A DNA stretch of 64,000 nucleotides from Burhinus oedicnemus (lineage: Eukaryota > Chordata > Aves > Charadriiformes > Burhinidae), in NCBI GenBank assembly GCA_008921705.1, contig VFFE01007631.1:1304106-1368105 (forward strand), given 5' to 3'. The notes beneath the pieces are model-generated. The model was given only the letters and a program-made list of their open reading frames with translations. It was not told the DNA's origin and ran no database searches. Of the stretch, positions 10,075-22,209 are shown one piece after another. Every line of letters starts with the position of its first letter. Position 1 is the stretch's first letter. Made by a program: the position numbers and the translations under genes.

Positions 10075-13000
10075 GCTGAGTGTTTAATGACTTTAGAAAT
10101 GGCCAGCAACAACACAGGTTGGAAGTATCTCCCTTCCTGTGTGTGTATAAGCAGACTAGTGCAGAGGAAGGAGTAGCTGTTCTTCCTTCTGCTGTGGTAC
10201 AGATCTCTTACTGGAGGGGAGTGAGATGAGCAAGCTAAGCCTGGGAATGTTTGAAATGGACCATGCTGCTTCCCCTTTAGAAGTAAACAATAAATATAGA
10301 CATTCAGTCACGAAGTTGATAAGGCATTTTGAAAAATGTGCATGTCTGTCTTGTTTTCATTTTTAACATAAAGTATTTCTGGCTCCTCAGACCTCAGTAC
10401 TCTCCTCACCTCTACCTTGGGAATATGAGGAAACTGTGGAAAGAAAATGGTAAAATTCTCACCCTCACTTTCTCCTTGTGAGCCACTGACACACCAGTAC
10501 ACATCCTATCAAAATGTATCTAAAGAAATACAAATTTCAAATCCTAAGCTGTTCCAATCACATCACAAGTAATGGAAGAACCATTCCAGGTTATTGCTCA
10601 AGCAAGCACAAAAACATGTTCAGTTTTAACTATGCACAGATCCTTTTGCTTCTCTAATAACTGTTGGCAACTCAAGTTTTAGAAACCCTTGCACGTGGTC
10701 CAGTGAAGCAATTTCAATGGTTTGGTGGTGGTTGACCGTACATATGCAAGACTTTTAAAGACCATGGCTGATATTCACAGTTTCTCATTTTTTGATGAAA
10801 AGCCCTGTCTGGAATGACAAGGTAATTTCCCCTTGGGAAAATACAACCTGAATTTACCCCAGGGACTATCACATCATCTTGGAAGACCTTTGCATGGGAT
10901 GTCTATCTGGACCAGTCCCTTTAAAAATGGAAGGTTCAAGCAATGGCTGTTTTGTAAGTGTGTTTGCAGCTCTTCTCTGTGGGAGCTGGTGAGCATATTT
11001 GATATTGATTATGCTTCCCCTTGCATCTTTCTTTTATGTTTCTGAAGAAGTGAAGAGTTGTGGTCGGATAGCTCTCAAACAGCAGTTCGTATTCTGTTTT
11101 GGAGTGTCGTCCTTTGTATATGCATGTGCATTTCACGTAAGCTTTTTATCCCAGCACTTGTAGTTCTAAAACAGTAGGTGCTAGGTCTTCCTACAAAACC
11201 CTTGTGGTGGCTTTTATTGATTCACCCCCCACCCCCCACACCCCTTTTTTTTTAAAAAAAAAAGTACTAGGGGATGGGGGAGCTTTTTATTTGACTTGTT
11301 GGTAACTTGACCTGTCTTATGTTTTTCCTTGTGGTTTTTTTAATGCTACTCCACAGCTGTGAACACAAGGTAGTAAAGAACAATAGATCAATACTATGAT
11401 AGTAATAGGGCTCTGTATGTGTGAAATAACAAAGTGGGGCTTAAAAAATTAGGTACTGATATAATTGTATTTTCTGGAGTCCAGCAGACACCAATAAAGT
11501 GGCTCAGTACTGCACTGTCAGGATTTTCCCATCCTTTACCCTCATGTCTCTCCCTAGGCTATTATGGTCCCACTTACATGTCATTATCTTACAGTATTAG
11601 GGCTCAATACCTAGTAAAACACAATTATTTAAAGACGTTGATAGAATATTCACCTCGGTCACTGCATGGTGTTTTTATCTCCTTTCTAACTCGAGTGAAA
11701 ATAGTTAGGAGTTGGGGTTTTTTCCTCCATTGCCTATGCGTCCTTATTTCTCTTTCCCTTTGTTACAATCTCTACAGCTCTGTTGACTGTGTGACAGTTC
11801 AGTTAACTCTGACATTTTGGGGACATAGTTTGCATGAAAGAAACTACAAAACAAAAACTACACTTCATCTCAGAGGTTGAGTTCTGAAAGACTCTGGTGG
11901 AGCAACACACTGAGAGCAATAATGATAGTAATTCCTACATTAATTATCATACAAAATCTCTTGCATCTGAAGAATGTTATTTAGGCTGCAAAATCAAGCA
12001 CTAGAAATGTCTGACCTAGAAGTTACCCATTTGGCTTTAGTTCTGGTCTTTTTGAGTATCTGTCCTGTGTGCAAGCCAGTTTCTATAGAAGATACTGTTT
12101 GTGTCTGTAATTAAGTTATCACAACTCTTATGGGGCCTTAAAAAATGTTTTGCTGGCACCTGAAAAACTGGATTTTCTTATACTCTCAGGAGGCCTTTGC
12201 AGACTTACTGATCAGATTATTGATGTTGTTATGGTCACACCTTCCTTCTTTTCAATACTAAGGTCTCTGTATTCAGAAGCTGCAGTTGGCTACTTCAGTG
12301 GTTTTTGTCTTGCTAATGTTAGTAATAGAGACTTTTGGACTTGTTTTGCAGACGTTTTTGTTTGCCTATACAGACATCTAATCCAAAGGTGCACTTTACT
12401 TAGTGTTTCCTAGCTTATGTTTCAGTTCTGCGAACACTATAATGGGGCTACTCAGGAACTTCTTTCAATGGATTTACTCATGCAAAAAGCGAATAATTTG
12501 CAGGTGGATTTGCAGGGTTGTGTCTCATTTATATTCTGCTAGGCAACTGCTAAAGTGTCTCAATCATTAAACCATTAGAATACCTTCAACCAGCTGGCAA
12601 CTCTGTGTATGGTCAGGAAAACCAACCCACCTGCAAAAGGAGAAATAACTGTCTTTGGAGCCACGGAGCTAGAAGAGATAGCAGGCACCCTTCTTTCATC
12701 TTAAGACCAGGATATGAAAGATTGAGCTCTGCCTAAGAAGTATGGTAAATGTAATAATGTCTCTCTTTTGTTAAGAAAGTTGCCTGATAAAGTAGTAGTA
12801 ACGCTAATGATCAGATCAAAAGGTGATAGTTGAATCTTGGACCAATATGGTATTTTTCTTAAACAAAAGACAAACACTTTTAAAAAAAAAAATAAAAAAA
12901 TTCTAGGAGATAACTATAGCGGTTTTCCAGTACAGGTTGTGGGGTTTTTTTGGTCATATTTATGTAGCCAAAAGTATGCATAAGAACAGCCTGTAAATCT

Positions 13001-14195
13001 CAGTTCATGCATTTGATTCATCTGTTGTAGCCTGCTTTCTGTGTTATATCCTTAGAGAAGAGGAGAACCCCAAAATACAGCTTTTAGTATTTCCAGAGGG
13101 GTGAAAATTCAGTTATCAAAATGGATACCTTGCTTTCTAACACTGCCCCCCCCCTGCCTTTTTTTTTTTCCTTACCCTGTCATCAGTTGCGAGCAGCTGA
13201 CAGTCAGTTGCAGAAGTCAACACTTCTGCTTCAGGTATCTCCTTCTGCTGAGGTCTTCAAGACATTCTGCCCTTCGAGCCTGACCTGGGCGCTGTCTTTC
13301 CTGCCCACTCCAGAGTCGCTTTCCCTCCAACTCTGGCCTGACTCCTTTGCATTGCATCACCTTGAAATAACACACCGTGGTGTGGGAACACCTCCCTGCA
13401 GCGCGGGTATGGCAGCTTTCTCACTCCTCCTTTCCCTTTGTTTGCTTTCTTGCCTTTCTCACATTTTATTTTTTGGTTTCTTCCCTGCTTATCCTCCCTG
13501 ATGAACATTCATTAACTCCACTTAAGCTAATTCCAACCCTGCAGGGGCTGCCTTGCCAAGCACACATTGCTTATGGTGGAGGACCTTGTCTTTGCAAATG
13601 AGCGTGAGGGAGATGGCCCTGTACATGGCTAAAAGCTTTCTGATGCTATGTGTGCAGTGAAAAGGAGTAAATGGTTGCTGTTGTGCTGGTGTGCCCAAAT
13701 GGGAGTTTATGATCTCCTTTTAGTTGCCCACCCACTTGACAACACTCTGCTGTGAGCAATCATGCTGCAGGAGATCACCACGATTTTTGAGGGCGCAGAT
13801 CTTTTGCTGCTGCCCAGGGTCCCTTGCTGAGCCTTGAATTCCTCTTCTGAGGTGCAACAACTTTTGAACCCTGAAGCTGGTAAAAGGTTCCCTTCATGGT
13901 TAAAATACAGGAGAGGATAACAGAAGTTGAAAAAGCGTTGGTCTAAAACATTCCTCATACAAGAACACCCAGTTTTTCAGGGTATGCTGATGCTGGCTCC
14001 AAAATCTGTCATTTGGATCTATTCCTAAATAAGAACAACCAATGTTATAACACATGATCCAGAGCTATAGCTCTGCAAATTAAATGTTTGCTGAAAACAG
14101 GACTGGAAGGTGAGCAGTAGTTCACATAATGCTTTGTAATATGCTTAAGCGGTATCTGTATAGCTAGGGAATTTGAGGTATATTTGTTTTTCATT
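10075..14195. other. non-coding stretch, no gene recognised
   Basis: AT-rich with many stops. A 148-codon plus frame at 11434-11880 starts at GTG, is rich in leucine, serine and tyrosine and has no recognisable domain, so I treat it as chance. A homopolymer block lies at 11226-11264: C-rich, then T9, then A10. A C9 and T12 run lie near 13146-13170. The part at 13240-13510 is moderately richer in GC, with overlapping frames on both strands and no identifiable product. Confidence 0.55.
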
Positions 14196-14212
14196 GCCAT
14201 CTTTTTCAAGCA

Positions 14213-14557
14213 GTGTCACTAGACTTGCAGTCAGCTCTCAGGTTGTTTCAGGAGGCTCTGATGTTCCTCCTTTTATGTTTCATAACTGTCTTCATTGAGA
14301 CAAGCGTGGCATGTAGGGAAATCTCAAATAACTCAACCAGATTGAAATGGGGCAAGGAGCAGCAGTGGAGTATTAACCCTGACATGTCCCAGTACAAAGA
14401 AATCCCTGATAGCTTTTCTTTTTCAAGCAGCAAGAGAGACCGAAACAACCTGACTGTAGTAGAAAGTGATGCACAAATAACAGCAATTGCTGTAAGAGAA
14501 AGAAAGCCAGTGGAGAAGTACCTGTTCCAATCTGATCATGCTAATCTGGATAGCTGA
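14213..14557 (+). other. unrecognised 115-codon open frame, possible secreted-protein exon
   Basis: The frame begins directly after a splice-acceptor-like sequence (T-rich tract ending in CAAGCAG at 14212). It has an in-frame ATG at 14261-14263 followed by MFLLLCFITVFIETSVA, which reads like a signal peptide with a small-residue cleavage site, then a hydrophilic, asparagine- and serine-rich segment with potential N-glycosylation sites (NNST, NNLT). A donor-like CT before GTAAGA sits at 14491. The stop is TGA at 14555. I do not recognise the protein, and a frame of this length can arise by chance in 64 kb. If real, it would be a first coding exon of a small secreted protein. Confidence 0.25.
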
Positions 14558-14997
14558 ACACCTTTAGGACAGCTTCTTGCTCAGGGAGATGAACCTACTC
14601 AGGATGGGTACATGGCTTATACGGTTGGGGTGTGCACTCTCCCGTGCCATATGGGCATGAACCAGCTTCCTTTGGCAGATGCATGCTGCAAAGAGCAGTG
14701 GGATGTTTCTTATCAAGTAGGTACCCTGGGTGTCTGGCAGAATCAGGCAATCTTCTTGTACAGAGCAGAGAACCATTGCTGCGATTTTTCTTTTTCCATC
14801 CTCTCTTCCTAAATCTAATGCATGCTGTCAGAGGAAAAGCAACTTACTTTGATCACATTGCTCTGCCCATTTCATTTTAGTTCATGTGTTTGATTCATCT
14901 GTTGCAGCTAAACAAAACGCTACAGACATGCTGGCACGGACAAAAAGGATCACCTAAGCATGATGGTGTTAGCACAAGTCTGGCACGCTTGATCCAG

Positions 14998-15092
14998 TTT
15001 CTTGCTCTGCCACAGACTTCCTGTGCTGGCTTGAAGAATTCACATGATTTCTCTGGGCTTCAGTTCCTCATCTGTAAAATCACGATAAAATT
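14998..15092 (+). mobile_element. MIR-type SINE fragment, sense
   Basis: CTTGCTCTGCCACAGACTTC (15001-15020), TTTCTCTGGGCTTCAGTTCC (about 15047-15066) and TCATCTGTAAAATCACGATAA follow the order of the MIR central region, with the expected spacing of about 45 bp between the first two. About 95 bp are recognisable. The ends cannot be placed exactly. Confidence 0.72.
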
Positions 15093-15704
15093 AGGTGATG
15101 AATTGATTTTTTCAGTTCACCAGCCAAACTGTAAAATCAAAGGAAGATGTAAGAATTTGGTTCAGAACACAAACATCTTAGCAAATCAGACTGAACAAAC
15201 ATAAAGGTCATTTGGAGTGTTTAATTCAGTCTAAAATGAACTCTTGTGATTCAGTTTATATATTTAAAGAAACCTCACCTTTTTCTTTGACAAAAATATT
15301 GTATTGAAATGCAAATTTAGTTTTCATGACAAGATCTGAATGAAAGACTTGCCAAACAGTTCTCTGTTTTCCTGTTTTATACTCTAGCCCTTCTCCCTAC
15401 TTTACAAAGCATTATTCACCAGAGTTGAAGAAATAGTTTTCCTTCCTCTGAAACATTACTTTATTGTTCGGGCAAATAATAACAACAGTAATAAATTGTG
15501 CAGTTTTATACAAGCTTGTGTTGCTCTGACATAAGTGTTTCATTGCCTAAAACAGTCTATGTGTATATGGAGAATACAGGATGAGATCACCTGGGTATCT
15601 CTCATAGAGGTATTCATATCTGGATAGAAAAGCAGACAAGTCATCTTCCTTCCAAGAGTGATCTTGTTTTGGAAATAAGTGTGCCTTCCTGGTGGAAAGG
15701 TCAG

Positions 15705-15955
15705 TGCTGTTAATCCACAATCTGGGTTTGATGCCAACTCTGTCTCTGAATTTCGTCTAATCTCACTCCTGTTAACATTGAAGCAAGTTTTATTTTGAGC
15801 AGAATAAACATCTTCAGTGTGACCTTGATGAGTCACTTAACCTTTCTGTGCTTCATTTTTCCCCTCATTGATTAAATAAGGAATTATCCTTCGTTCTTCA
15901 CAGGGGTGTCTTTCTGTAGAATTCCCTCAATGTTTGCAATGTGCTTTGAGATAAT
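15705..15955 (+). mobile_element. MIR-type SINE, sense
   Basis: Collinear landmarks are CAATCTGGGTTTGATGCCAA (about 15718-15737, B-box-like), CAGTGTGACCTTGATGAGTC (about 15815-15834), ACTTAACCTTTCTGTGCTTC (about 15835-15854), CTTCACAGGGGTGT (about 15895-15908) and TGTGCTTTGAGATAA at the 3' end (about 15940-15954). An extra 60-70 bp separates the first two blocks. It lies about 600 bp from the preceding SINE in the same orientation. Confidence 0.78.
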
Positions 15956-15959
15956 AATT

Positions 15960-17640
15960 TCTCTCTGTAGACCTTCAGTAACATAACACGCTGATCAAAC
16001 TCAGCTTGGTCAAACACCTGGTAAATCTAGGAAATGGGACTCAGGGCAATGACCATGCTGCAATCTTTCCCTTCTCTCTCTTTCCCCCTCTTCTTTTATG
16101 CTTTAATAATGAGAATGAGCTTTTATATGGACTATTAACACTGAACAGGGTGCTGGGGAAATGAAATGTCATTAAAATATAAAAGACAAATAAGTTGTCT
16201 TTGATTTTTTTGAAGTTTAGATAGGTAAAATCAGTGCCTAACATCACCTGATAGAATCAGCAGAGCAACGTATCATGTAGCAATGTAGGAATAAACTAAT
16301 AACAGTCTACTAGTTAAAAGATGATCTTTACTGTGCCTAAAGAGGCAGAGTTCCACAGCTTCCCTGCAGCTATTCCTCTGCTAGCGTTTCTGTGAAAAGC
16401 AATGCCGGGAGGATTTCTAGAAAACTAAAGCCAGAGAAATAGTTGATGTTCATATGAGCATCTGACACAGTTATATAACTTCCGAAATCACTGCAGCAAG
16501 TTCTGAACGATGTGTAAAATGAAAAAATGCCCACCAAATGCAGAGAGTAGTGAAGAACTACAAGGCCACTTAGAAACTGCTGTGCTGTATTACTCCGCGC
16601 AGACACATAATCTTCAGCCTGGTTGGAGACAAAGGTGCCTAGGATGCTGTAGATTGCCCACCTTCCTCCACAACTAATCTGTTTGTTTACTGAGGGCTAA
16701 ATGCATGCTTCTGGAGGATGACCCCTCCCCCCACAGTGTTTTAATTTCTCTTTTTCTAGATAGAGCATTGGTGACAAGGCATGAGAAACAGAAAGAGAAT
16801 ATGTGCATGCTGTATTCTTACCTTTACTCTCTAGTTAAAAAAATTTTAAAAAAGCCTAGTTGAGAAAAGTTTTAGAATGCTGATGTATCTAACTCAATAT
16901 TAAATACTTCTCTGGCAGTGATTTCACTGGTTCAGACTGCAGTAGTGTTGATGCTGACCATAAAACTGACCCTATATCCAGTATTGCTGATTCTGATCAA
17001 CAACTAAACTCTCTAAACTATCAACAACAAAAATGACACAGAACAAAACTCAGTGTCAATTTCTGCTTGTTTCTTTTCCTACGAACAACACTGCTTCTTT
17101 TTATTCGTTTCCATTTCTTTAGTCTCTAGGAGTTTTGTTTTCAAGATATTCCCTGTGGTTTTCCAGGCCAGGAGCAGGAGAAGTCTGAGGTTCTTATACA
17201 ATTTCCCAACTCCCAGAGCTGGGCTGAGTAGAAAGCCCATTTGCTTCATGGCTTGCAATGATGAAAGTCCCAAGATTAGTCCATGCTACTTAGTCCAACG
17301 TGGAGTCTCAATTAAATTGTTGCTGCTTTAATAGTTTGGCCTGGATCCAGCTGCAGAATTGAAGTCTCTAGCGGCTGAAAGAAAAGCAAGAGAAGGAGGT
17401 ATCTTTTTTTACCAGAAAAAAATGCCTTATCCTGTGCAGAATCCTTCCCAATTTGATAAGTCTCCTGAAGGAATTCAGACCGGCAGCGCTAGATGGCCGG
17501 AGCACTCATGGAAATGTGTAGGTCTTGGAATACTTCCTCGCCTGTTGATAATTATACTGATTGCTTTCTAATTTTATAATATAGTTTATCCATGGGTAGC
17601 AAATGTTTTTTCAGAAAGTAGATTGCTTAGACTAAGCGTC
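15960..17640. other. non-coding stretch, no gene recognised
   Basis: Open frames of 60-92 codons on both strands have no recognisable domains and no exon-like boundaries that stand out. T-rich and A-rich patches are frequent. I see no nameable repeat. Confidence 0.5.
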
Positions 17641-17668
17641 ATCCAAGCCTCTGAGGCTTCATCTTTTT

Positions 17669-17689
17669 CCAGCCACGCTCCGTGGCTGG
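17669..17689. repeat. GC-rich perfect hairpin upstream of CpG island
   Basis: CCAGCCACG (17669-17677), loop CTC, CGTGGCTGG (17681-17689). The 9-bp arms are perfect and GC-rich, so it would fold stably in RNA or single-stranded DNA. It is followed at once by GTGAGT (17691-17696), a strong splice-donor core if transcribed on the plus strand. Confidence 0.75.
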
Positions 17690-17819
17690 TGTGAGTGGAG
17701 AGCCTTTGTTGGCACAGCAGGAGCCAGCTCACAGTAGAATAATCCTTCTTGGGTGGCTCATCCATAGGAATGCTTTGCGTAGGAGTTAAAGGTGTGAGCT
17801 TCCAGCTAAAGGGCCGGGT

Positions 17820-18200
17820 ATCGGTTAACTGGGAGGCCGTGGCAGCGGCTCAGAGCACTGTAAGCAGTTTAGCCACTAGAGGGGACTAAAGACCCGCACT
17901 GGGTTGTCCCGGGTCACGCATTAGGTTTCCCCAGGAGCCGGGCAGAGGCGGAGGAGCGGCTGAGGCGGAGCCGGTGGGTCCGCTCGGCAGCTGGGCTGCT
18001 GGCCCAACACTTGCCACCAAGCGGCGGGCCAGGGTCCCAGTCGGCGCCTGCAGAGCACAGGGCGGTGCGCTCGGTACAAAGTCAGGACTAAGAGGGAGAT
18101 GGAGCCCGCCCAAGCCTCCCGAGGTACCTCTGAAGTTCACCAGAACGTGCCGGTGGAGATACTGCCACTGGCAGATTTCTGTTGGCCGGTGTGTTAAGCT
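17820..18200. promoter_or_regulatory. short CpG island, candidate promoter or first exon
   Basis: Over 17881-18120 I count 74 C, 92 G and about 18-19 CpG in 240 bases, which gives about 69% G+C and an observed/expected CpG of about 0.65 in DNA that is otherwise AT-rich and CpG-poor. Such islands in vertebrates usually mark promoters or 5' exons. On the plus strand an ATG at 18099 in strong Kozak context opens a 32-codon frame (MEPAQASRG start, stop at 18195). A donor-like CT before GTAAGC lies at 17860. On the minus strand a 107-codon frame (18209 to 17886) starts at an ATG with A at -3 and G at +4 but is proline-, glycine- and alanine-rich as expected from GC content alone. I recognise neither product. 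There is no TATA box. Direction is undecided. Confidence 0.55.
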
Positions 18201-18229
18201 AGTGTCCATTTTGCCCCCCGTTCACTGAG

Positions 18230-21200
18230 CGAACCTAAAGCCTGACCTGTATTTTAGGAAGTAGGTAACACACGGGCTTAATAGTCATCTGTTCTGCAAC
18301 AGAGGGAGATAAAATTTAAAGCTATACTAACTCTTTTCTGCTGGAGATTGCATGCTGAGTTGAGTCGTCTTTGTGCAGTAGACAAATTACCCTACTACTA
18401 ATGAGAAAAAAGAAAATTCAGTCTCTGTAAAAGAAGGATCTGACTGTGAGATGCTCTTTGAGTTGATTTTTTTTTTTTTTTTTTTTTTTGTGTGTGGTCT
18501 TTAAACCTTAAACTTGTGTCATACAATTGACTTCAGGAGCAGCAACTCTTTCCAGCTTCACTTTAGTTATACAATTTAGTGTTGGCTTGAAACTAAGGAT
18601 GGAAGATGAGCAGTTGTTCACGACTGTGTCTTGCTTAAATTAGCTTTATTTACACCTTCCTCATCCCCAAAGATCCTTGATATATTTGATGGTATCCTAT
18701 CTGCCTAACATCCTGTTACAAAAGGTGGGATGCTGCACTCTCTAGAGTGCAGTCCCTTTTTCAGAGCAAATTACTTTCTGAGATATCAGTAATGAATCAG
18801 AAACACTAATGAGGTTTTCTTTTATCAGGAATTCTAACATACTGGGAAAATGTACCGAGCTGCTGGAAGAGCACAGCGAAGGGGGATGCTATGCTCTCTA
18901 GAGGGCAGCTTATGGATAGGCTTCTAGGTTTGCTGAACATACGAGCAGCAAATCCAGGCCTGATAGTAGTTCAGGAGATGCCTTATTTTAGACGTGTGTA
19001 TTCTCACTGAGGGCTGAATGTACACCTAAGTGCTTTCCCAATTTCTGTAGTTCAAAATCTAGTCCAGGTCCTTGTAAAATCTGAGAGAAATGTTCATTTG
19101 CAGAAATGGATTTGAAATAATTCTCCTTTTGTAACTGCATAGGAAAGGATGGAGTTCACATATGGACATTTGGGTGTCTGGATCCTAAATAGATCCAAAC
19201 CAGGATTTATTTATGGTGTTATCCTTGGACTGGAGAACCAATACAAGCATCATGCTTGCGTTATATACAGATAAATCATATTTAAATTATTTAACAGTAA
19301 ATGGTTAGAAAAACTTGGTTAATTTGAATCTGGTTTGCTTTATTTTTTTGATGATAGCATATTGCATATTATGATGTGAAACACTCAAGGTTGTTAAGAT
19401 AATGTTCACTCCCACAGCGGATGAGTCAGCTCTTCAAATGCAGTAATTAGTATCCTCATTGATTCATACTATCACTCAACCCATGATAGGTCATTTGTGG
19501 CTTCCAGTCTTCTGGACACAGCCATATGGCATCCCAGTGGGATCCAGGGCACTGACCCTGGGCTATTACAAGGGATACATGGTTGGCACAGTAGACTACT
19601 GATTAAATATTAACCACAGCAGACACATTATTTCCACTCTGCTTTGAAATGAGTCTTTAATTAGGAAGAAAATAACAGCAGCAAATGAAGTTTCATGGTT
19701 GTTGTCTGAAGTAAATATTTTGACCCGTTGCCTGTGGTACAAGCTCAGTAAAATTCCCCCGAGGCTTTCAGGCTGCCACTCAGACCAAACACAGGTGTCT
19801 TGAATGGTATCCAGCCGTCAATCATCTGGCATAGGTAAGGAAGTTTAAATAGGAGAGATGACTTGCCTAGATAAAAAGAACATACTTCTGTTAAATTTAG
19901 CCATGTCTTTTCTAGGACCAGCTACTCTTCAAGCTGTAGTTGTATGAGCACCTGAAAATACTTTTTATTTTTTTTTCTTTGTCTTCATAATGGAAATTCT
20001 TGTCAAATAAATTTACCAGGAGCTGTAATTCAATTCTTTATTTAACAGTCTCGTTTATTATTCTTACATGCTCTGAAAGAAGAGCCATTGGGTTTAATTA
20101 CATTCTGGGGGGAAATAACTAGTTAAGGATGCACGTTTTACGGTTCATGAATAATGTATGGGTTTTGGTACATAACTTTAACGTTTTATCTCTTTATAAG
20201 ATGCTGAGATAACCCAGAATTTATTTTTTTTTCTTGCTCTCAGAAATGAAGATATAATTATTTTTTAAAATTCCTTATTCCTAAGCCCTTGATTTTGTCT
20301 TTGCTGTTTTCCAACCCCTGAGAAGCCTTTCCTAAAAATGAAGCAGATTCTTAATGCTTAAAACAACCTCTAATTTACTCGTAATTAAATAGAAATAGAT
20401 TTGCTGATGCTTTATACTTATTACCAGTCCAAGGGAGTATTTTCTAAACAGTCATTTGAATTTTTTCATTGCAGAGAAATATAGACTTGCTGTTCGTGTC
20501 AAATAATGTGCATCTCCTAAAGTTTATAGCAAGCCAGTTCCATGTTTTTATTAAAAAGAAATATGATTAAGCCACTTACTAATAAAAGCAGTGGTTTTGT
20601 ATGTATAAATCCTGCCACTCCCTTTTGTGTTACAAGCTCAAAAAGTGACTATTTTGTCTTTCAACACAATTTTCTCAGGGCCAAGGCTGAGTAAAATGTC
20701 TTGGTGTGTTATTACAGATTTTTCCTAGTTTGGGGTTATATTCATTTATAACTTAATTATAGCCACTATCTTAGAAACAATTTTAGCTGTGAATCAAAGC
20801 AGAAGCCCATCAGAAGCACTAGTAGTACACAGACTAGACTTAAAACATATATATTACAGAAAAAACTTTCTCACAGAGGATCCCAAGCAGCTAGTGGTTG
20901 TTTTATGCCCTAGAAAGTCTGATTTATCACATACTAAATGCTTGCCCTCATGCTAGTGTTTTATAATGTCTGTTTCTTAGAGCCACTGTTACTTTTTGTC
21001 TATAGTGTGATCTACTATGGACCTTATTTCCATAAATAACGTTTGCATCGCACATATTCATGTGACATCTTTGTTAATTTTCTTAGGTTAAATTTCACGG
21101 CAACCCACTTATTAATTTAGGCATTCTAGGTGATTTTTAGCAATGGCAGTTTTGTTGAAGACCCTAATTAATAAAAACAACACCCCCCTCCCCAATATTC

Positions 21201-22100
21201 TATCCTGGGTTATATTTCTGCAAGTTGAAAGCGTGTATTAATTTTCTTCTTTGCTTTTTAATTAAAGCTGGCTTCTATCACTGAGGTTTGAATTTGGTTT
21301 AGTACTCTTTAAAGTAGCAATGTCTTAATCCACAAATGAAAGTGAATGTTTTCTCTGTAAACAATTAAGATTGTCTACTTAAGCAGGTGAGAAGATAACA
21401 AACATAAATTGTGCATGTTGGTATTGAAGAAACTCTTTACTTATTAAGTGAGGACAAAGTGTTTCTCCTTGGAAACAGAGGAGCTGTTAGTGAAGAGGTG
21501 ACATTCAGGAGATCACAGGAGTTTCTGTAGGGAGATTGTACCCTCCAAAGTCCCACCTTCATCACTGGTGCATGCTGAAACCCTTACTAAACCTTTTAAA
21601 AGTGGCAGCAATGCCCATTGCCAGCCGTTGTAAGGCCTTTCCAGCTCCTGATGTAGCTTCCTCAGCATTTCAGTGGCTCATGCGGAGAGGTCTTGCTTGG
21701 GTGGTATTTCTCAGTTTTGTCCAGAGGGAAGCTCTCTATGCAGCCTCCCTGTGCTTCTTCAGCCCCATAAACAATCAATAGCAAAAGGGAGAATCTCTTC
21801 CCTTTGTGTATATCCATATGGAAGGAATGGTGACCATCAACATCCTCCTTTCATCAGTAAAACTAGTCCAAAGACTAAAATCCTTAGGGAGATTCCCTGT
21901 GACTTTCTAAGGCTTTGGCTGAGCCTGTTGCAACTTCTGACTCTTCCACTTATGTGTGCTCTGTCTTTTCCTCCTACATTATGCATTAAATCTTTCAAAG
22001 TTTCTAAGACGAAATCTATTTTGAGACTTTGTGGATTCATTCAATTAGGTACATGGTAGAGAAAAATATCTGTTTTGCTAAGCTGTTATTATTGGCAATA
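18230..22100. other. AT-rich gene-free stretch, possible conserved non-coding DNA
   Basis: Apart from two frames at 21536-22059, there is no open frame of note for over 3 kb. A T23 run lies at 18467-18489. The blocks at 20030-20560 and 21000-21300 are very AT-rich with many TAATTA/ATTTA-type words of the kind bound by homeodomain proteins. This would suit distal regulatory DNA downstream of the CpG island but could also be plain AT-rich DNA. Confidence 0.45.
18467..18489 (+). repeat. T23 homopolymer
   Basis: There are 23 consecutive T residues, followed by GTGTGTGG. No retroposon body is recognisable on its 3' side, so it is not convincingly the tail of an antisense insertion. Confidence 0.95.
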
Positions 22101-22206
22101 GGTCAAATTCTGCCAGCAGTTTCCTCTTGATGAGGAGTAGATCTACTGAAATGCCTATGGATTCTTCTAGTTTCACTTTGGAACAATTTGAAGCAGAATT
22201 TAGCCC
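22101..22206. repeat. palindromic interspersed relic, complete copy
   Basis: The outer arms AAATTCTGC (22105-22113) and GCAGAATTT (22193-22201) are perfect inverted copies, and the 106 bp between the ends is loosely symmetric about a centre near 22148. I remember related sequences in sauropsid DNA whose ends read GGGCCAAATTCTGC and whose centre contains ACTGAAGTCAATGG. This looks like a non-autonomous foldback or MITE-like relic. The family name is unknown to me. Confidence 0.55.
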
Positions 22207-22209
22207 AGT

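Noticed and set aside
11434..11880. 148-codon plus-strand frame, the longest non-CR1 frame in the window
   Set aside because: It starts at GTG, is Leu/Ser/Tyr-rich, has no domain and is within chance length for 64 kb of AT-rich DNA.
17886..18209. 107-codon minus-strand frame in the CpG island with good Kozak context
   Set aside because: Open frames arise easily in GC-rich sequence because stops are AT-rich. The product is Pro/Gly/Ala/Leu-rich without a domain. It is kept only as a note to the island.
18467..18489. T23 run as the tail of an antisense retroposed gene or SINE
   Set aside because: No recognisable body follows, and no flanking duplication is visible.
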